Assembly: GCA_000802095.1 (NCBI GenBank)
Contig: JUEB01000033.1
Location: 62,001-126,000 of the forward strand
DNA: 64,000 bases
Reading direction: 5' to 3'
Source: Peptococcaceae bacterium BICA1-7
Lineage (GTDB): Bacteria; Bacillota; Desulfotomaculia; Desulfotomaculales; Desulfocucumaceae
In this document: one piece after another, positions 50,613 through 59,838 of the stretch
How the letters are laid out: each line of letters starts with the position of its first letter
How positions within the stretch are numbered: position 1 is the first letter of the stretch
The notes under the pieces: generated by a model
The model's database searches: none
What the model saw: only the letters and a program-made list of their open reading frames with translations
Told to the model about the DNA's origin: nothing
Made by a program: the position numbers and the translations under genes

Positions 50613-53600
50613 TTATCCCTGATACTGGTCGGCCCCTATATCAATGGTTTGACCCCGGCTATCCCCGTCAAAGTCATCTTCCGGGGCACTGTAGCCGCCG
50701 TAAGACAGGGCGCCCTGGCCTATGACCGGGGAAACACCGGTTAGATGGTAGTCTCCCGTTAGTTCCGGCACATCTACAGCAATAATAATGCTTTTAAAAT
50801 CAGGCTGTGCGGCAAAGATAGCCGCCCTTACACTGGTGTCGTACTCATAGATGAATAACGGATTTACCGTCAAATTATTGCCTCCCCCGGGATATTCCGT
50901 GGTCAGGCTGCAGTAATTGGGGTTCAGTGTGCCCGGGGTGCCGAATACCTCCAGGTCAATTACCCCGCCGTCAGCTAACTGCAGTGTATTCAAATCAAAG
51001 TAATAGGCCCTGTTGTCCCAGAAGATATTGTTAAACAGCACCGGGTTGCTGAAATTGGGGGCGCCCGGCGGAAGGACGTTCTGGAAGGCAGCGCTGTGAA
51101 CTTCACTGGCCAGGCCTGCCCCGTGTGGCAGACGGTCGCTGTCTTCAGCCGTGGCAGTGGATATATTTTTGGCAATTGTATTGTTGTAAATAATCACCTC
51201 AGAGGCGTCGTCAAGGGCAATACCGCCGCCAAGGTCGGTGGACACGTTATTTACAATCATATTGTTATATATCTTTATCTGATAGGTGGTGGGCTGCAGC
51301 AGCCTGATGCCGCCCCCGTCATCATTGGCCAGGTTGCCCTGGACAAGGTTGTTGTAAATACTGACTTTACCCGAACCCGGAGAGAGATCCGCAGGCGGCC
51401 GGGGTAATTCCCCTCCCACCAGTATCCCTGCCCCTTCGTCAAAGGAGGCGTTATAGAGCACACAGTTGTGGTGGATACTTCCGTTATCGCTCAGGCCGAA
51501 GTGAGAAATGCCTCCGCCGTACTCGGCAGAATAGTTGCCGCAAATCTTGTTATAGGCCAGCTCGTAATTATCGGCGCCGTTAAATATTCCTATCCCTCCG
51601 GCCAGGTTGAGCCCGCCGTTGTTCAGAACACGGTTGTGATGGATATAAATGTTCTCATTGCGGCTGCTGCCTGCGTAGGGTTTACCGATGGTAATGCCCC
51701 CGCCGTAGCCTCCCGAGTTGCTTTGTATTACATTGTTGCTTATTTCCAGGTAGCGGCAGAATGCGTTGACATATATTCCACCTGCTCCGTTGCCCCTGGC
51801 GCCGGTAATGGTAAATCCGTCAATTAACGGGCTGTACTGTGGGGAAAAGTCCTGGTCTTTGGCAAGAACGGTAATAACCTGGCCTTCATAGATATTGGGG
51901 GTGTCAACAAAGTCATAATCCAGTGTGCTCAGAAGATTTTGCCATTTTGCAGGGTCCGTAAGGAAAAAACGTCCGTCAATGGTTGCGCCGGTTATGCCCA
52001 CGGGATTTCCTCCGGGGCCATCGGGATTGACGCCTCCAGGGCCTAATCCCTGAAGCCTGATCCTTTTTGCCGGGCCCCCCGCCGACCTGGTGTATAATAT
52101 TATATTTTCATAATAGATACCGGGATGGACCACAATCAAAGTGTCGCCGGCTGCCGCATCAACCGCTTCCTGAATGGTTGTGTAATCCCCGGCGCCATCC
52201 TGCCTTACATTGATTACAGCCGGATTATAGAGGCTTCCCAAAACGTGAAGGGTAATACCGGTGGGGGTGACCCTGCCGCTGTCGTTGGCAACCAGCAGCC
52301 GGGCCGTTCCACCCTGCCCTGACGAGAAAGAGGGCAGCACCTTCAGGGTGATCGAGGTATCACCCCAGGCCAGCACCTGGACATGATTATAGTCACCATT
52401 AAGACTTACTTTTCCTCCACCCTGATTTAAACCAAAGTCAAGCCCGGTAAGAGTAATCTCCTCCTGTTCCGATACCACGGCCTGGTTCACCCTGAACAGC
52501 TGTGGTGTCCCGCGCTGCACATCGCACTGAGGGGGCCGGGCAAACTGTGAGCCTGATGTGGCCACAAAGGCGGTTATGGGGAATACTGCAACATCAGCAT
52601 AAGTGGTCCTGCCCGGCCAGACATCAAAAACAAGCTGTAAAGTTTGATAATTGGGGTTATAGCCAAGGTTTGGCCTGTCCGGATCGCCGGGGTCATTTCC
52701 GATAATCCTGTACATGTAAGGAACTATTCCCGAAGGAGTAGGCACATTGCAGGTGTAGGTTGACGGCAGAAGAACTTCAAAAATACCGTTCTTATCGGTA
52801 TATACCGTAGTAATCAACTTACCTGTATAGTCCCTGACGCCAACCGGGGTATAGGGAATACCTCTTTTCCCTCCGTAATAAATAAGGCTGGGATCAGTCT
52901 CTATATTTACGTCATCCACCAGCAGCCCCAGTATCCTGCCGGGGATGGGAACATCCGTGAAAAGATAAAAGTCCGCCGCCGCGTTTTCACCCTCTCCCAG
53001 GATTACCTCTTTCATATTGCATAGGGGCCGGTACTGTCCGTTGTAAGGGCTGCGGGGGTCCTGAACCAGGTGCAGCTCACCGGCGCAGGGAGGAGCGGGT
53101 ATCCAGGCCCGGCTTTCTGCCGCCTGTTTTCTTTCCGGGCACACCGGCACACCGTTTTCCCGGCGGGCGAGGATGTCGTTAAGCACATAGCGGTCACCCT
53201 GGTCGGTATTCACCGATTCTTCGGCAACCACCCTGTACAGTGGTGTCGGGCTGCCGTCCGGAAGAGGATTGCCGGGATCTTCCGGGGGAACAACCTCCAC
53301 GTAATATTTTCCGGCCGGAAGCCGCTCTGTCAGGTATTCTCCGGTTTCCGGATCGGTTATCGGCCGGTTGCTGTCATCAAGTACCCACCTTTCTTCAAAG
53401 GCGTAGCCACCGTCAAAAACGCCCGGCCTTACCTGACCCTCCAGGCTGGGTTTTTCAATGCACCCGGGGTCCGGAGGGGCGTGGGGAGGCACACAGCCCG
53501 TGGGGTGCTCCCAGGGGTCTGTGGTAACAGTATTAATAAGCGTTAAAGAGCCATCGCTTTCTTTCTGGTAAAGGTTCACCGTTACTCCCGGGATTCCGGG

Positions 53601-55280
53601 CTCAAAGTCTTCTGCTGCGGCATACCGGGGATCAGTCTCATTGCGCATGGTGGCATAACGCACTATACCGGAAATGCCGCCATTTTCCCCGGGATCATAA
53701 GGGCGCTTGCCAAAATCGATATAGTTCGTGCCTCCGGCCCAGGTTATCACGGCGGCTGTCAAAGCCCCTTCAAACACCTCGGGTACGGGGTAACGATTCT
53801 CAGGATTGGCGGAAACAGCGGTGCGGGCCAGACGGGCAAAACCTACCTCCGCCACCGTAAAACGCTCCAGCTCAAATACCTCGTTGAATGTGTAATTGCC
53901 GTCAGGGTTGGTAAGGGTGAAATATTGAACGGTCCCGTCCTTGAAGCGGGTCAATAACTCGACTTCAGGCACTCCCGCTTCGCCGGGGTCATACAGGCCG
54001 TTTTCATTGCTGTCAATGAATACTTTGCCCTTTATCCACCCGTACCAGCGGGGAATACCTATCTGCCCGGGGTAATTGACCGGGTCATCCTCCACCACAA
54101 CGTCCATTGAGCCGTTCTTATCCGGCAGCTGCACCGTCCGGAAAGAAATTATATAGTCAAGGGGCTCATCCCAGAGTGCCATCTGGTAAAGTCCCGGGGG
54201 GACACTATTAATCAAAAACGAACCGTCCGCTTCTCCGCGTCCCAGGTATACCTGCCGGTCGTTGCCGCCTATGTCGGTAAGGGCAACCCAGGGACGCTCC
54301 ACCGGCGGGCCGAAGGAAACAGGTATGCCCGGTGTGTCAAATTCGAATACTGTGCGCACCACGCTCCTGATAGTGCCCCTGACCTCTCCGGGGAGAGGTT
54401 CGGGGAATTGCACAGGCCGGACAAAACCAAACCAGACCACAGGGAAGCGGTAGAGGTACTCACTGCTGTACCCTTCATTTCCCTCTTCCACCCAGGCGTC
54501 AATAACATGGGTGCCTTCAATGGTGGTGGTTTGCACCCAGTCGGTGCCGTCCGGAGGTATAGCCTGCACCTCGTATTTCCCCGGGGGAATATTTTCTACA
54601 ACGGCGTACCCGTTTGCATCGGTGAGTATCTTTATTCCGCCTGTGCCCGGTACCGGGACGGGATTGCCATCTCCATCGTAAATATAAGCGCCGCTGGTGT
54701 CCTTCTGGTACTGGGTGCCCAGCGGGTTTCCGTAGTAATCAACGGTTAATTCCCCCACCGCGTCTCCAATTACAACACGAAAGCCCTCCAGCCCCGGTTC
54801 GGAGGGAAGGTCCGGTTCTCCGTTAACCGGCTGGTGATCATGAAAAACAAGCACCCTTATCTTGCTTAGAGGAAGTGGGTTGGGCAGAAGTTCAACAGTT
54901 ATTTCCGCATCCCCGCCGTCTATGGTAACCCAGCTGCCGCCCAATTTATAGCCGGGAGCTTTAACTGATACCAAGTAGCTGCCATTTGGCACATAGACTG
55001 TCGGACTGGTGGAACTCCCCACAGCTGCAACCGGGCTGTGACTGGCCGGTGGTTTTAGTGAAGGAATCTTGCTTTCATCAACTTCATCCGGAGGAACCCC
55101 CACCTGAGGGTCCCCGACGTTATTTTCGTTGACAATAAACTGAAATTGGTCAATAGGGAGTGGTGCATTGTTGGAACTACCTCTCAAGACTTTTATAGTA
55201 AGTGCCCATTTTTCCGTCACTCTACCGGCGGCGAAAGAGTACTCTCCAATACCAGTTGACATTGATGTGACTTCAGCCAT
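50613..55280 (-). CDS. Giant 1555-residue protein: Ig-like/SdrD-B repeats, IPT/TIG domain and parallel beta-helix
   Basis: No signal peptide, anchor or membrane segment at either end; the ATG has GAGAGGAGG about eight bases upstream, so the start is well supported. Domains: about 130-290 and 300-400 carboxypeptidase-regulatory-like folds (GYAVVENIPPGKYEVQA; GSFLINSVPPGLYQMAL); 417-520 an SdrD-B-like unit (KVFIDSNENGLYDPGEAGVPEVEL, with Ca-binding-type Asp/Asn); 540-700 and 778-900 more such units; 925-1015 an IPT/TIG domain; 1020-1555 a right-handed parallel beta-helix (QDGAGDYTTIQEAVDAA, then repeated NNxI/GGGI turns) ending DIGADQYQG. First gene of the operon with three copper-oxidase-like proteins. 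It looks like a scaffold or adhesive layer protein. Its function is unknown. Confidence 0.85.
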   Translation of the reverse strand: MAEVTSMSTGIGEYSFAAGRVTEKWALTIKVLRGSSNNAPLPIDQFQFIVNENNVGDPQVGVPPDEVDESKIPSLKPPASHSPVAAVGSSTSPTVYVPNGSYLVSVKAPGYKLGGSWVTIDGGDAEITVELLPNPLPLSKIRVLVFHDHQPVNGEPDLPSEPGLEGFRVVIGDAVGELTVDYYGNPLGTQYQKDTSGAYIYDGDGNPVPVPGTGGIKILTDANGYAVVENIPPGKYEVQAIPPDGTDWVQTTTIEGTHVIDAWVEEGNEGYSSEYLYRFPVVWFGFVRPVQFPEPLPGEVRGTIRSVVRTVFEFDTPGIPVSFGPPVERPWVALTDIGGNDRQVYLGRGEADGSFLINSVPPGLYQMALWDEPLDYIISFRTVQLPDKNGSMDVVVEDDPVNYPGQIGIPRWYGWIKGKVFIDSNENGLYDPGEAGVPEVELLTRFKDGTVQYFTLTNPDGNYTFNEVFELERFTVAEVGFARLARTAVSANPENRYPVPEVFEGALTAAVITWAGGTNYIDFGKRPYDPGENGGISGIVRYATMRNETDPRYAAAEDFEPGIPGVTVNLYQKESDGSLTLINTVTTDPWEHPTGCVPPHAPPDPGCIEKPSLEGQVRPGVFDGGYAFEERWVLDDSNRPITDPETGEYLTERLPAGKYYVEVVPPEDPGNPLPDGSPTPLYRVVAEESVNTDQGDRYVLNDILARRENGVPVCPERKQAAESRAWIPAPPCAGELHLVQDPRSPYNGQYRPLCNMKEVILGEGENAAADFYLFTDVPIPGRILGLLVDDVNIETDPSLIYYGGKRGIPYTPVGVRDYTGKLITTVYTDKNGIFEVLLPSTYTCNVPTPSGIVPYMYRIIGNDPGDPDRPNLGYNPNYQTLQLVFDVWPGRTTYADVAVFPITAFVATSGSQFARPPQCDVQRGTPQLFRVNQAVVSEQEEITLTGLDFGLNQGGGKVSLNGDYNHVQVLAWGDTSITLKVLPSFSSGQGGTARLLVANDSGRVTPTGITLHVLGSLYNPAVINVRQDGAGDYTTIQEAVDAAAGDTLIVVHPGIYYENIILYTRSAGGPAKRIRLQGLGPGGVNPDGPGGNPVGITGATIDGRFFLTDPAKWQNLLSTLDYDFVDTPNIYEGQVITVLAKDQDFSPQYSPLIDGFTITGARGNGAGGIYVNAFCRYLEISNNVIQSNSGGYGGGITIGKPYAGSSRNENIYIHHNRVLNNGGLNLAGGIGIFNGADNYELAYNKICGNYSAEYGGGISHFGLSDNGSIHHNCVLYNASFDEGAGILVGGELPRPPADLSPGSGKVSIYNNLVQGNLANDDGGGIRLLQPTTYQIKIYNNMIVNNVSTDLGGGIALDDASEVIIYNNTIAKNISTATAEDSDRLPHGAGLASEVHSAAFQNVLPPGAPNFSNPVLFNNIFWDNRAYYFDLNTLQLADGGVIDLEVFGTPGTLNPNYCSLTTEYPGGGNNLTVNPLFIYEYDTSVRAAIFAAQPDFKSIIIAVDVPELTGDYHLTGVSPVIGQGALSYGGYSAPEDDFDGDSRGQTIDIGADQYQG

Positions 55281-55422
55281 ATATTGGCCTCCTCTCTGGA
55301 CATGGTAAATACAGTTTGTGTTATTCTATTACCAGTTATTATGTGGTGTTACAATTTATTTACTTTTACCGACGTCTCTCTGTGACAGGGGACAGCTATC
55401 TAACACATAAGAACCTCTGGAC

Positions 55423-55450
55423 AAAAAAAACCACCTTGCCTGGTGGTTTT
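55423..55450 (-). terminator. Terminator of the MscS gene
   Basis: AAAACCACC / GGTGGTTTT with a 6-nt loop and TTTTTTTT on the minus strand. Confidence 0.85.
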
Positions 55451-55531
55451 ATGCCGGTTTGGCGGTGATGGGGCGATCGCAGGAGTTTCCCTGAGGCGCA
55501 GGCTGCAGTTTAGATCAGGACCTTATCATCT

Positions 55532-56635
55532 TCACTCATGTTCAAAATCAACCTGAAGATTTTTGGCCAGGCCGGGGTCAATGCTGCGTATATGAAGGTC
55601 ACGCTGGGGAAAAGGAATTTCTATGTTATGTTCAAGGAACAGATCATAAATGTGGTGATTGAGGGCACTTTTAACCTTTATTCTCATAGCCGGATTGGGT
55701 ATCCAGTACAGTAAACGGAATTCCAGGGCTGATTCTCCAAAATTTAAAAAGTCCACCCGGGGCTCTTGCGGTTCGGTAAGTATGTCCGGGTGCTCCTGGG
55801 CTGCTTTTAGAAGCAGCTTTTCGACCAGGCGGACATTGGAGCCGTAAGCAACTCCTATAAAAATAAGCTCCCGTATCCTGGGATCCCCATATGACCAGTT
55901 AATCACCTGGTTTTCAATAAACTGGCTGTTGGGTATGATAATATGTTCGTTATTTCTGGTCCTTACCACTGTAGCCCTTATATTTATGTTTTCAACATCG
56001 CAGTGCAGGTCACCTATTTTTATCCTGTCACCCACCTTGATGGGCTGTTCAAACAGTATTATAAGCCCCGATACAAAATTGGAAATAATGTTTTGCATCC
56101 CAAATCCCAGCCCCAGGCCAAAGACTCCGGCAAAGACTGTTAATACACTTAAATCAAAACCTATGGTGGGCAAGGCCACCAGAATAGAAATTACAATTAT
56201 GAGGTAGTGGATCAACCGGTTGAAATTATAGCGCATGCCCTCGGCCAGGCTGTAACGGTCATAAATCCTTGCAAACAGGTAACTGGTAATAAGATCTGAA
56301 GCTTTAAAGGCAATGCCTATGATTAATATTGGAATGATAAAGGATAGAGTATTTACGGGGGTATTGCCCACCGTAAACCAGGTTTTGCCAAGCCACACGG
56401 TATTCCTGTAGTAGGCAATGGCGTAGAGAACTATTGCGTAGAATGTTCCCCAGTTAACCAGTGGTATTATTGCGGTGTAAAAACCACCATCTTTTTGTAT
56501 CCCGTTTATGGTTTTCCTGAGGAATTTGAGGAATAAGGAGCGGATAATAAAAAACAGGGGTATAAAAATAATAAAGGTAATTTCGTTCTTATATGGTACT
56601 GATTTCCACCATTCAATAAAGCTAAGCCCTTGCAA
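55532..56635 (-). CDS. Small-conductance mechanosensitive channel (MscS family)
   Basis: 367 residues. Four to five N-terminal membrane segments, then the pore helix and MscS core: TVFAGVFGLGLGFGMQNIISNFVSGLIILFEQPIKVGDRI near 165-205, and the soluble vestibule after it (NIRATVVRTRNNEHIIIPNSQFI). It opens on membrane tension and releases solutes in osmotic downshock. TTG start with AGAGGTGA eight bases upstream. Monocistronic with terminators on both sides. Confidence 0.9.
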   Translation of the reverse strand: MQGLSFIEWWKSVPYKNEITFIIFIPLFFIIRSLFLKFLRKTINGIQKDGGFYTAIIPLVNWGTFYAIVLYAIAYYRNTVWLGKTWFTVGNTPVNTLSFIIPILIIGIAFKASDLITSYLFARIYDRYSLAEGMRYNFNRLIHYLIIVISILVALPTIGFDLSVLTVFAGVFGLGLGFGMQNIISNFVSGLIILFEQPIKVGDRIKIGDLHCDVENINIRATVVRTRNNEHIIIPNSQFIENQVINWSYGDPRIRELIFIGVAYGSNVRLVEKLLLKAAQEHPDILTEPQEPRVDFLNFGESALEFRLLYWIPNPAMRIKVKSALNHHIYDLFLEHNIEIPFPQRDLHIRSIDPGLAKNLQVDFEHE

Positions 56636-56742
56636 ATATTGTCACCTCTACCCACGGATTAGTTGTTTTAGAATAACATATTAATAATTGTTTGACAATG
56701 AATAGTATTTTCCCCTGGAAATCCTCAGTATTGTTTCAGGAC

Positions 56743-56775
56743 AGCACAAAAACACCTTTACGGTGTTTTTGTGCT
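56743..56775. terminator. Bidirectional terminator after the histidine kinase gene
   Basis: Perfect 14-bp stem AGCACAAAAACACC / GGTGTTTTTGTGCT with a 5-nt loop. Its T runs lie inside the stem. Confidence 0.75.
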
Positions 56776-56814
56776 GATATTGTCGGTGGCCAAAGCATGT
56801 CGAGGAAAATCTTT

Positions 56815-58890
56815 TTACTTGGGCATTTGTATTATAGCCTTAAATAAATCTCCATCTATTTGTATATTAAAGCTTCCTCTTTGAATATTTATCAGACTTT
56901 TAGTAATGGATAACCCTAATCCGCTGCCCTGACTGCCTCTGGATTCATCGCCTCTTTTAAAACGTTCCATTAGCTCATCCGTAGAAATGTTTAGCTGATA
57001 GGCTGAAATGTTCTTGAATATCAGCATTACCTCTGTTCCTGAATCTTCAATATCTATATATACCCTTGACCCCTTAAGGGCATATTTAAATATATTGGAT
57101 AGTAAATTTTCTATAGCCCTCCATAATAATTTTCCATCTGCGTTAATATTAACTTTGTCGCTGGTGTAATTAAACTTAAATTCTAATTCAGACTCCCGTA
57201 TTTTGTCATCAAGCTCACCCATTCCCTGATTAATTAGAGATACTATGTCGATGTTCTCATAGTTTACCGGAATATTTCCACTAGAGGCCTTCGAGGCTTC
57301 AAATAAATCGTCGGTTAGTATTTTTAATCTATCGGATTTCTGTTCTATTATTTTTATATATTCCTGTGACTTTTCCGGGTCAGTTTCATTTTTCAATAAA
57401 TCCACATAGGTTATGATAGAGGTCAAAGGTGTCCGTATATCATGGGATACATTGGTAATTAATTCTGTTTTTAACCGTTCACTTTTCAGTTCATTGGCAA
57501 CTGCTTTTTTTAAGCCATCTGTAATACTGTTTACTGCGAAAGCAAGTCCGGCAAATTCTCCATTCCCGGCCACGTCTATTTTATGATGATAATCTCCTTT
57601 CTTGGCCTTATCCACACCTTCTTTTATAGCATTAAATTCCTTCACCTTTTTTAGGGCTATCCATACTCCCACACCTATAGTTACGGGGAACATGAAGAAT
57701 GTTAAGGCAACTAGCACTGGATACCCAATCACTATTAATACAATTTTTACTCCAACACTGCCGCTGTCATATATCTCCTTTATGAATACAGAAAGCTTTT
57801 TCAGTACAATATAGATTAATGTGTGCTTAATAATTGTCCCGCGCTTAATGTGCCTGACCAGGGATAAAACCATTATTAGTCCCAAGGTGGCGATTAAGAA
57901 AGTAACTGCGTCAAATATATATCCGTGAGTATTATTTTCGAACAGAAGCAGATTTGCAGCCCCGAACCACAGTGCTATAAGGATAAAGCACATTACTACG
58001 TTAAGATCATTGTGGATTCTATCAACAAAGCCCAGGTGAATCTCCTCATCCTCCGATGGTTTTCTGCCTATGACCCATAATAGATATATAAAGGACACTG
58101 CCAGCCCTGATGAGAAACCTATGATTTTGTACAGGCTATTGGTAACTAATACTTTGTTGTTTCCCCATTCCTCAACTCTAGGATCAAGGAATTCTGGAGT
58201 AAACGCAATATACATAGCATTATTTTGCTGCCCTATTGGATTAATATTTGATCCAACCCAGAAATAACGATTGCTTTCTTTAATCTCTGCCGGGTAAATT
58301 GTTTCTTCAGATTTATCAAAAATTATATATGAAGGTTGAGATTTAAAATAATTCTTGTCCGTGTTGGAACTGTTTGTAAATACATTATTACCATCACTTA
58401 TATAATAGATAAGCCCTCTATATCCTTCTAATTTGCGTAAAGCCAAATTATATTGCTTTAAATCTTCTTCAATCAAATTGCCACGTATTTTGGATATTTT
58501 GTCAGAGTAGACCTCCCGAAATAGTTGGTAGTTTTCTTTGGTGGATAAATTTGGGTTGTAGCTTTTGGAGAAATTTTGAAAATGAGAAAATAAAGTATCT
58601 TCTTCTCTTTCAATTTCATCTTCTTCAATTGTTCCTCCATTTAGAATATGTTCTTCACTTTTATACTCACCCACGAGTGTAATTAATGTTTCAGCAATTT
58701 GGTTGTTTTCTCCTGAAAAATTCTTGCTAATATAATAGTTGTCCTCTAAAGCAGGACCAAAATTACCTTGCAGTGATATTGCTGTATTTATAAATGTAGT
58801 TACCGCACCGGTAAAACAAGCTACCGTAATTAAAAAAACTATAACCTTTGTTATCAGGGAATGACTATATTTTTTCCACTTTATATCCAA
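56815..58890 (-). CDS. Sensor histidine kinase (HisKA, OmpR-linked)
   Basis: 691 residues. An N-terminal membrane helix, an extracellular region of about 210 residues, then several more membrane helices (about 245-420), a HAMP-like part (VKEFNAIKEGVDKAKKGDYHHKI), HisKA with the phosphorylated His in LITNVSHDIRTPLTSIITY near 490, and an ATPase domain with N box RAIENLLSNIFKYA and GSGLGLSITKSLI. TTG start inside the last 26 bases of the response regulator gene, so the two are coupled. The signal is unknown; the many-helix form resembles Clostridial kinases of the VanS-like class. Confidence 0.9.
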   Translation of the reverse strand: MDIKWKKYSHSLITKVIVFLITVACFTGAVTTFINTAISLQGNFGPALEDNYYISKNFSGENNQIAETLITLVGEYKSEEHILNGGTIEEDEIEREEDTLFSHFQNFSKSYNPNLSTKENYQLFREVYSDKISKIRGNLIEEDLKQYNLALRKLEGYRGLIYYISDGNNVFTNSSNTDKNYFKSQPSYIIFDKSEETIYPAEIKESNRYFWVGSNINPIGQQNNAMYIAFTPEFLDPRVEEWGNNKVLVTNSLYKIIGFSSGLAVSFIYLLWVIGRKPSEDEEIHLGFVDRIHNDLNVVMCFILIALWFGAANLLLFENNTHGYIFDAVTFLIATLGLIMVLSLVRHIKRGTIIKHTLIYIVLKKLSVFIKEIYDSGSVGVKIVLIVIGYPVLVALTFFMFPVTIGVGVWIALKKVKEFNAIKEGVDKAKKGDYHHKIDVAGNGEFAGLAFAVNSITDGLKKAVANELKSERLKTELITNVSHDIRTPLTSIITYVDLLKNETDPEKSQEYIKIIEQKSDRLKILTDDLFEASKASSGNIPVNYENIDIVSLINQGMGELDDKIRESELEFKFNYTSDKVNINADGKLLWRAIENLLSNIFKYALKGSRVYIDIEDSGTEVMLIFKNISAYQLNISTDELMERFKRGDESRGSQGSGLGLSITKSLINIQRGSFNIQIDGDLFKAIIQMPK

Positions 58891-59551
58891 TACCCCATAC
58901 CACCTTTAAATATTTTGGCTCCTTAGGATTTATTTCTATTTTCTCTCTTATTTTTCTTATATGGACTGCCACTGTATTTTCCGGATTAAAAGCAGTTTCC
59001 TTCCATACCTTTTCGTATATCTCATCTATTGAAAATACCCTGCCCGCATTTGCAGTCAAAAGTTTCAATATCTTATATTGCACCGGAGTAAGTTTAACCT
59101 CATCTCCATCAACAGTTATAAGCTTACTCTCATCATCTACCACAAGTCCTCCTGTTTTAAATACATTGCTTTTTGTGTCAAGACTGCCCAATGCTGTATA
59201 TCTTCTCAGCTGTGATCTAACCCTCGCAATTAATTCCAAAGGACTAAAGGGCTTGGTGACATAATCGTCAGCCCCTATATTTAATCCCATTATTTTATCA
59301 GTATCCTCGGATTTGGCCGAGAGCATTATCACAGGTATGTTATTTCCCTCTCTTATCTTCATTGTAGCCCGTAGACCATCCATTTTAGGCATCATAATAT
59401 CCATGATAATAAGATGTATATCATTATCCTCTATTATTTCCAGGGCTTCTATGCCATTAGAAGCCTCGTATACTTTATAGCCTTCGTTCTTTAGATAAAT
59501 TGCTATAGCATACAATATTTCCTTATCATCATCACAGACCAGTATATTCAA
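58865..59551 (-). CDS. Response regulator, OmpR/PhoB family
   Basis: 228 residues. Receiver domain with DDD near residue 7-9, phosphoacceptor in LIIMDIMMPKMDG (Asp51), Thr/Ser switch in VIMLSAKSE and Lys in YVTKPFSP. Then a PhoB-type winged helix: LTPVQYKILKLLTANAGRVFSIDEIYEKVW and NTVAVHIRKIREKIE. TTG start preceded by GGGGTGAT. A TTCTTAAGAT dyad upstream is the likely autoregulatory site. Partner kinase gene overlaps by 26 bases. Confidence 0.92.
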   Translation of the reverse strand: MNILVCDDDKEILYAIAIYLKNEGYKVYEASNGIEALEIIEDNDIHLIIMDIMMPKMDGLRATMKIREGNNIPVIMLSAKSEDTDKIMGLNIGADDYVTKPFSPLELIARVRSQLRRYTALGSLDTKSNVFKTGGLVVDDESKLITVDGDEVKLTPVQYKILKLLTANAGRVFSIDEIYEKVWKETAFNPENTVAVHIRKIREKIEINPKEPKYLKVVWGIGYKVEKI

Positions 59552-59583
59552 GAAGTATCACCCCGATATGTTGATTTGTACAA

Positions 59584-59664
59584 ATTATATCACACCCTTT
59601 ATTGTTTGCTTAAAGGTATGATACCAACTAATTCTTAAGATACCCCGGGTATAAATCTTAAGAA
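59584..59664 (-). promoter_or_regulatory. Candidate promoter and dyad operator of the two-component operon
   Basis: A TATAAT box at 59584-59589 (minus strand) without a good -35. Upstream lies a perfect inverted repeat TTCTTAAGAT-13 bp-ATCTTAAGAA (59632-59664), with TCTTAAGA units 23 bp apart and a third ACTTCTTAAT. This fits activation by an OmpR-type dimer. Confidence 0.5.
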
Positions 59665-59739
59665 CTTCTTAATATTACGCGCCCGCCTCGAAAAATCAAA
59701 ACCTGCGGGAGCCGCCAGAGCCTGGTGAAGAAGGTTGAA

Positions 59740-59807
59740 TGGGCTTTGCGGCCCAAATGGAGAGGCCATCGGGTATAGGGGCAAAGAATAGCCCATTACC
59801 GATGGCC
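59740..59807. repeat. Two hairpins in the gap between the two signalling operons
   Basis: TGGGC...GCCCA (59740-59755) and GGCCATCGG...CCGATGGCC (59764-59807, with an inner GGGC/GCCC). No T run follows on either strand, so these are not ordinary intrinsic terminators. They may end the upstream transcript or form a small RNA. Confidence 0.4.
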
Positions 59808-59838
59808 CCTGTTATATGTCCATGTCCTGCAAGCATTT

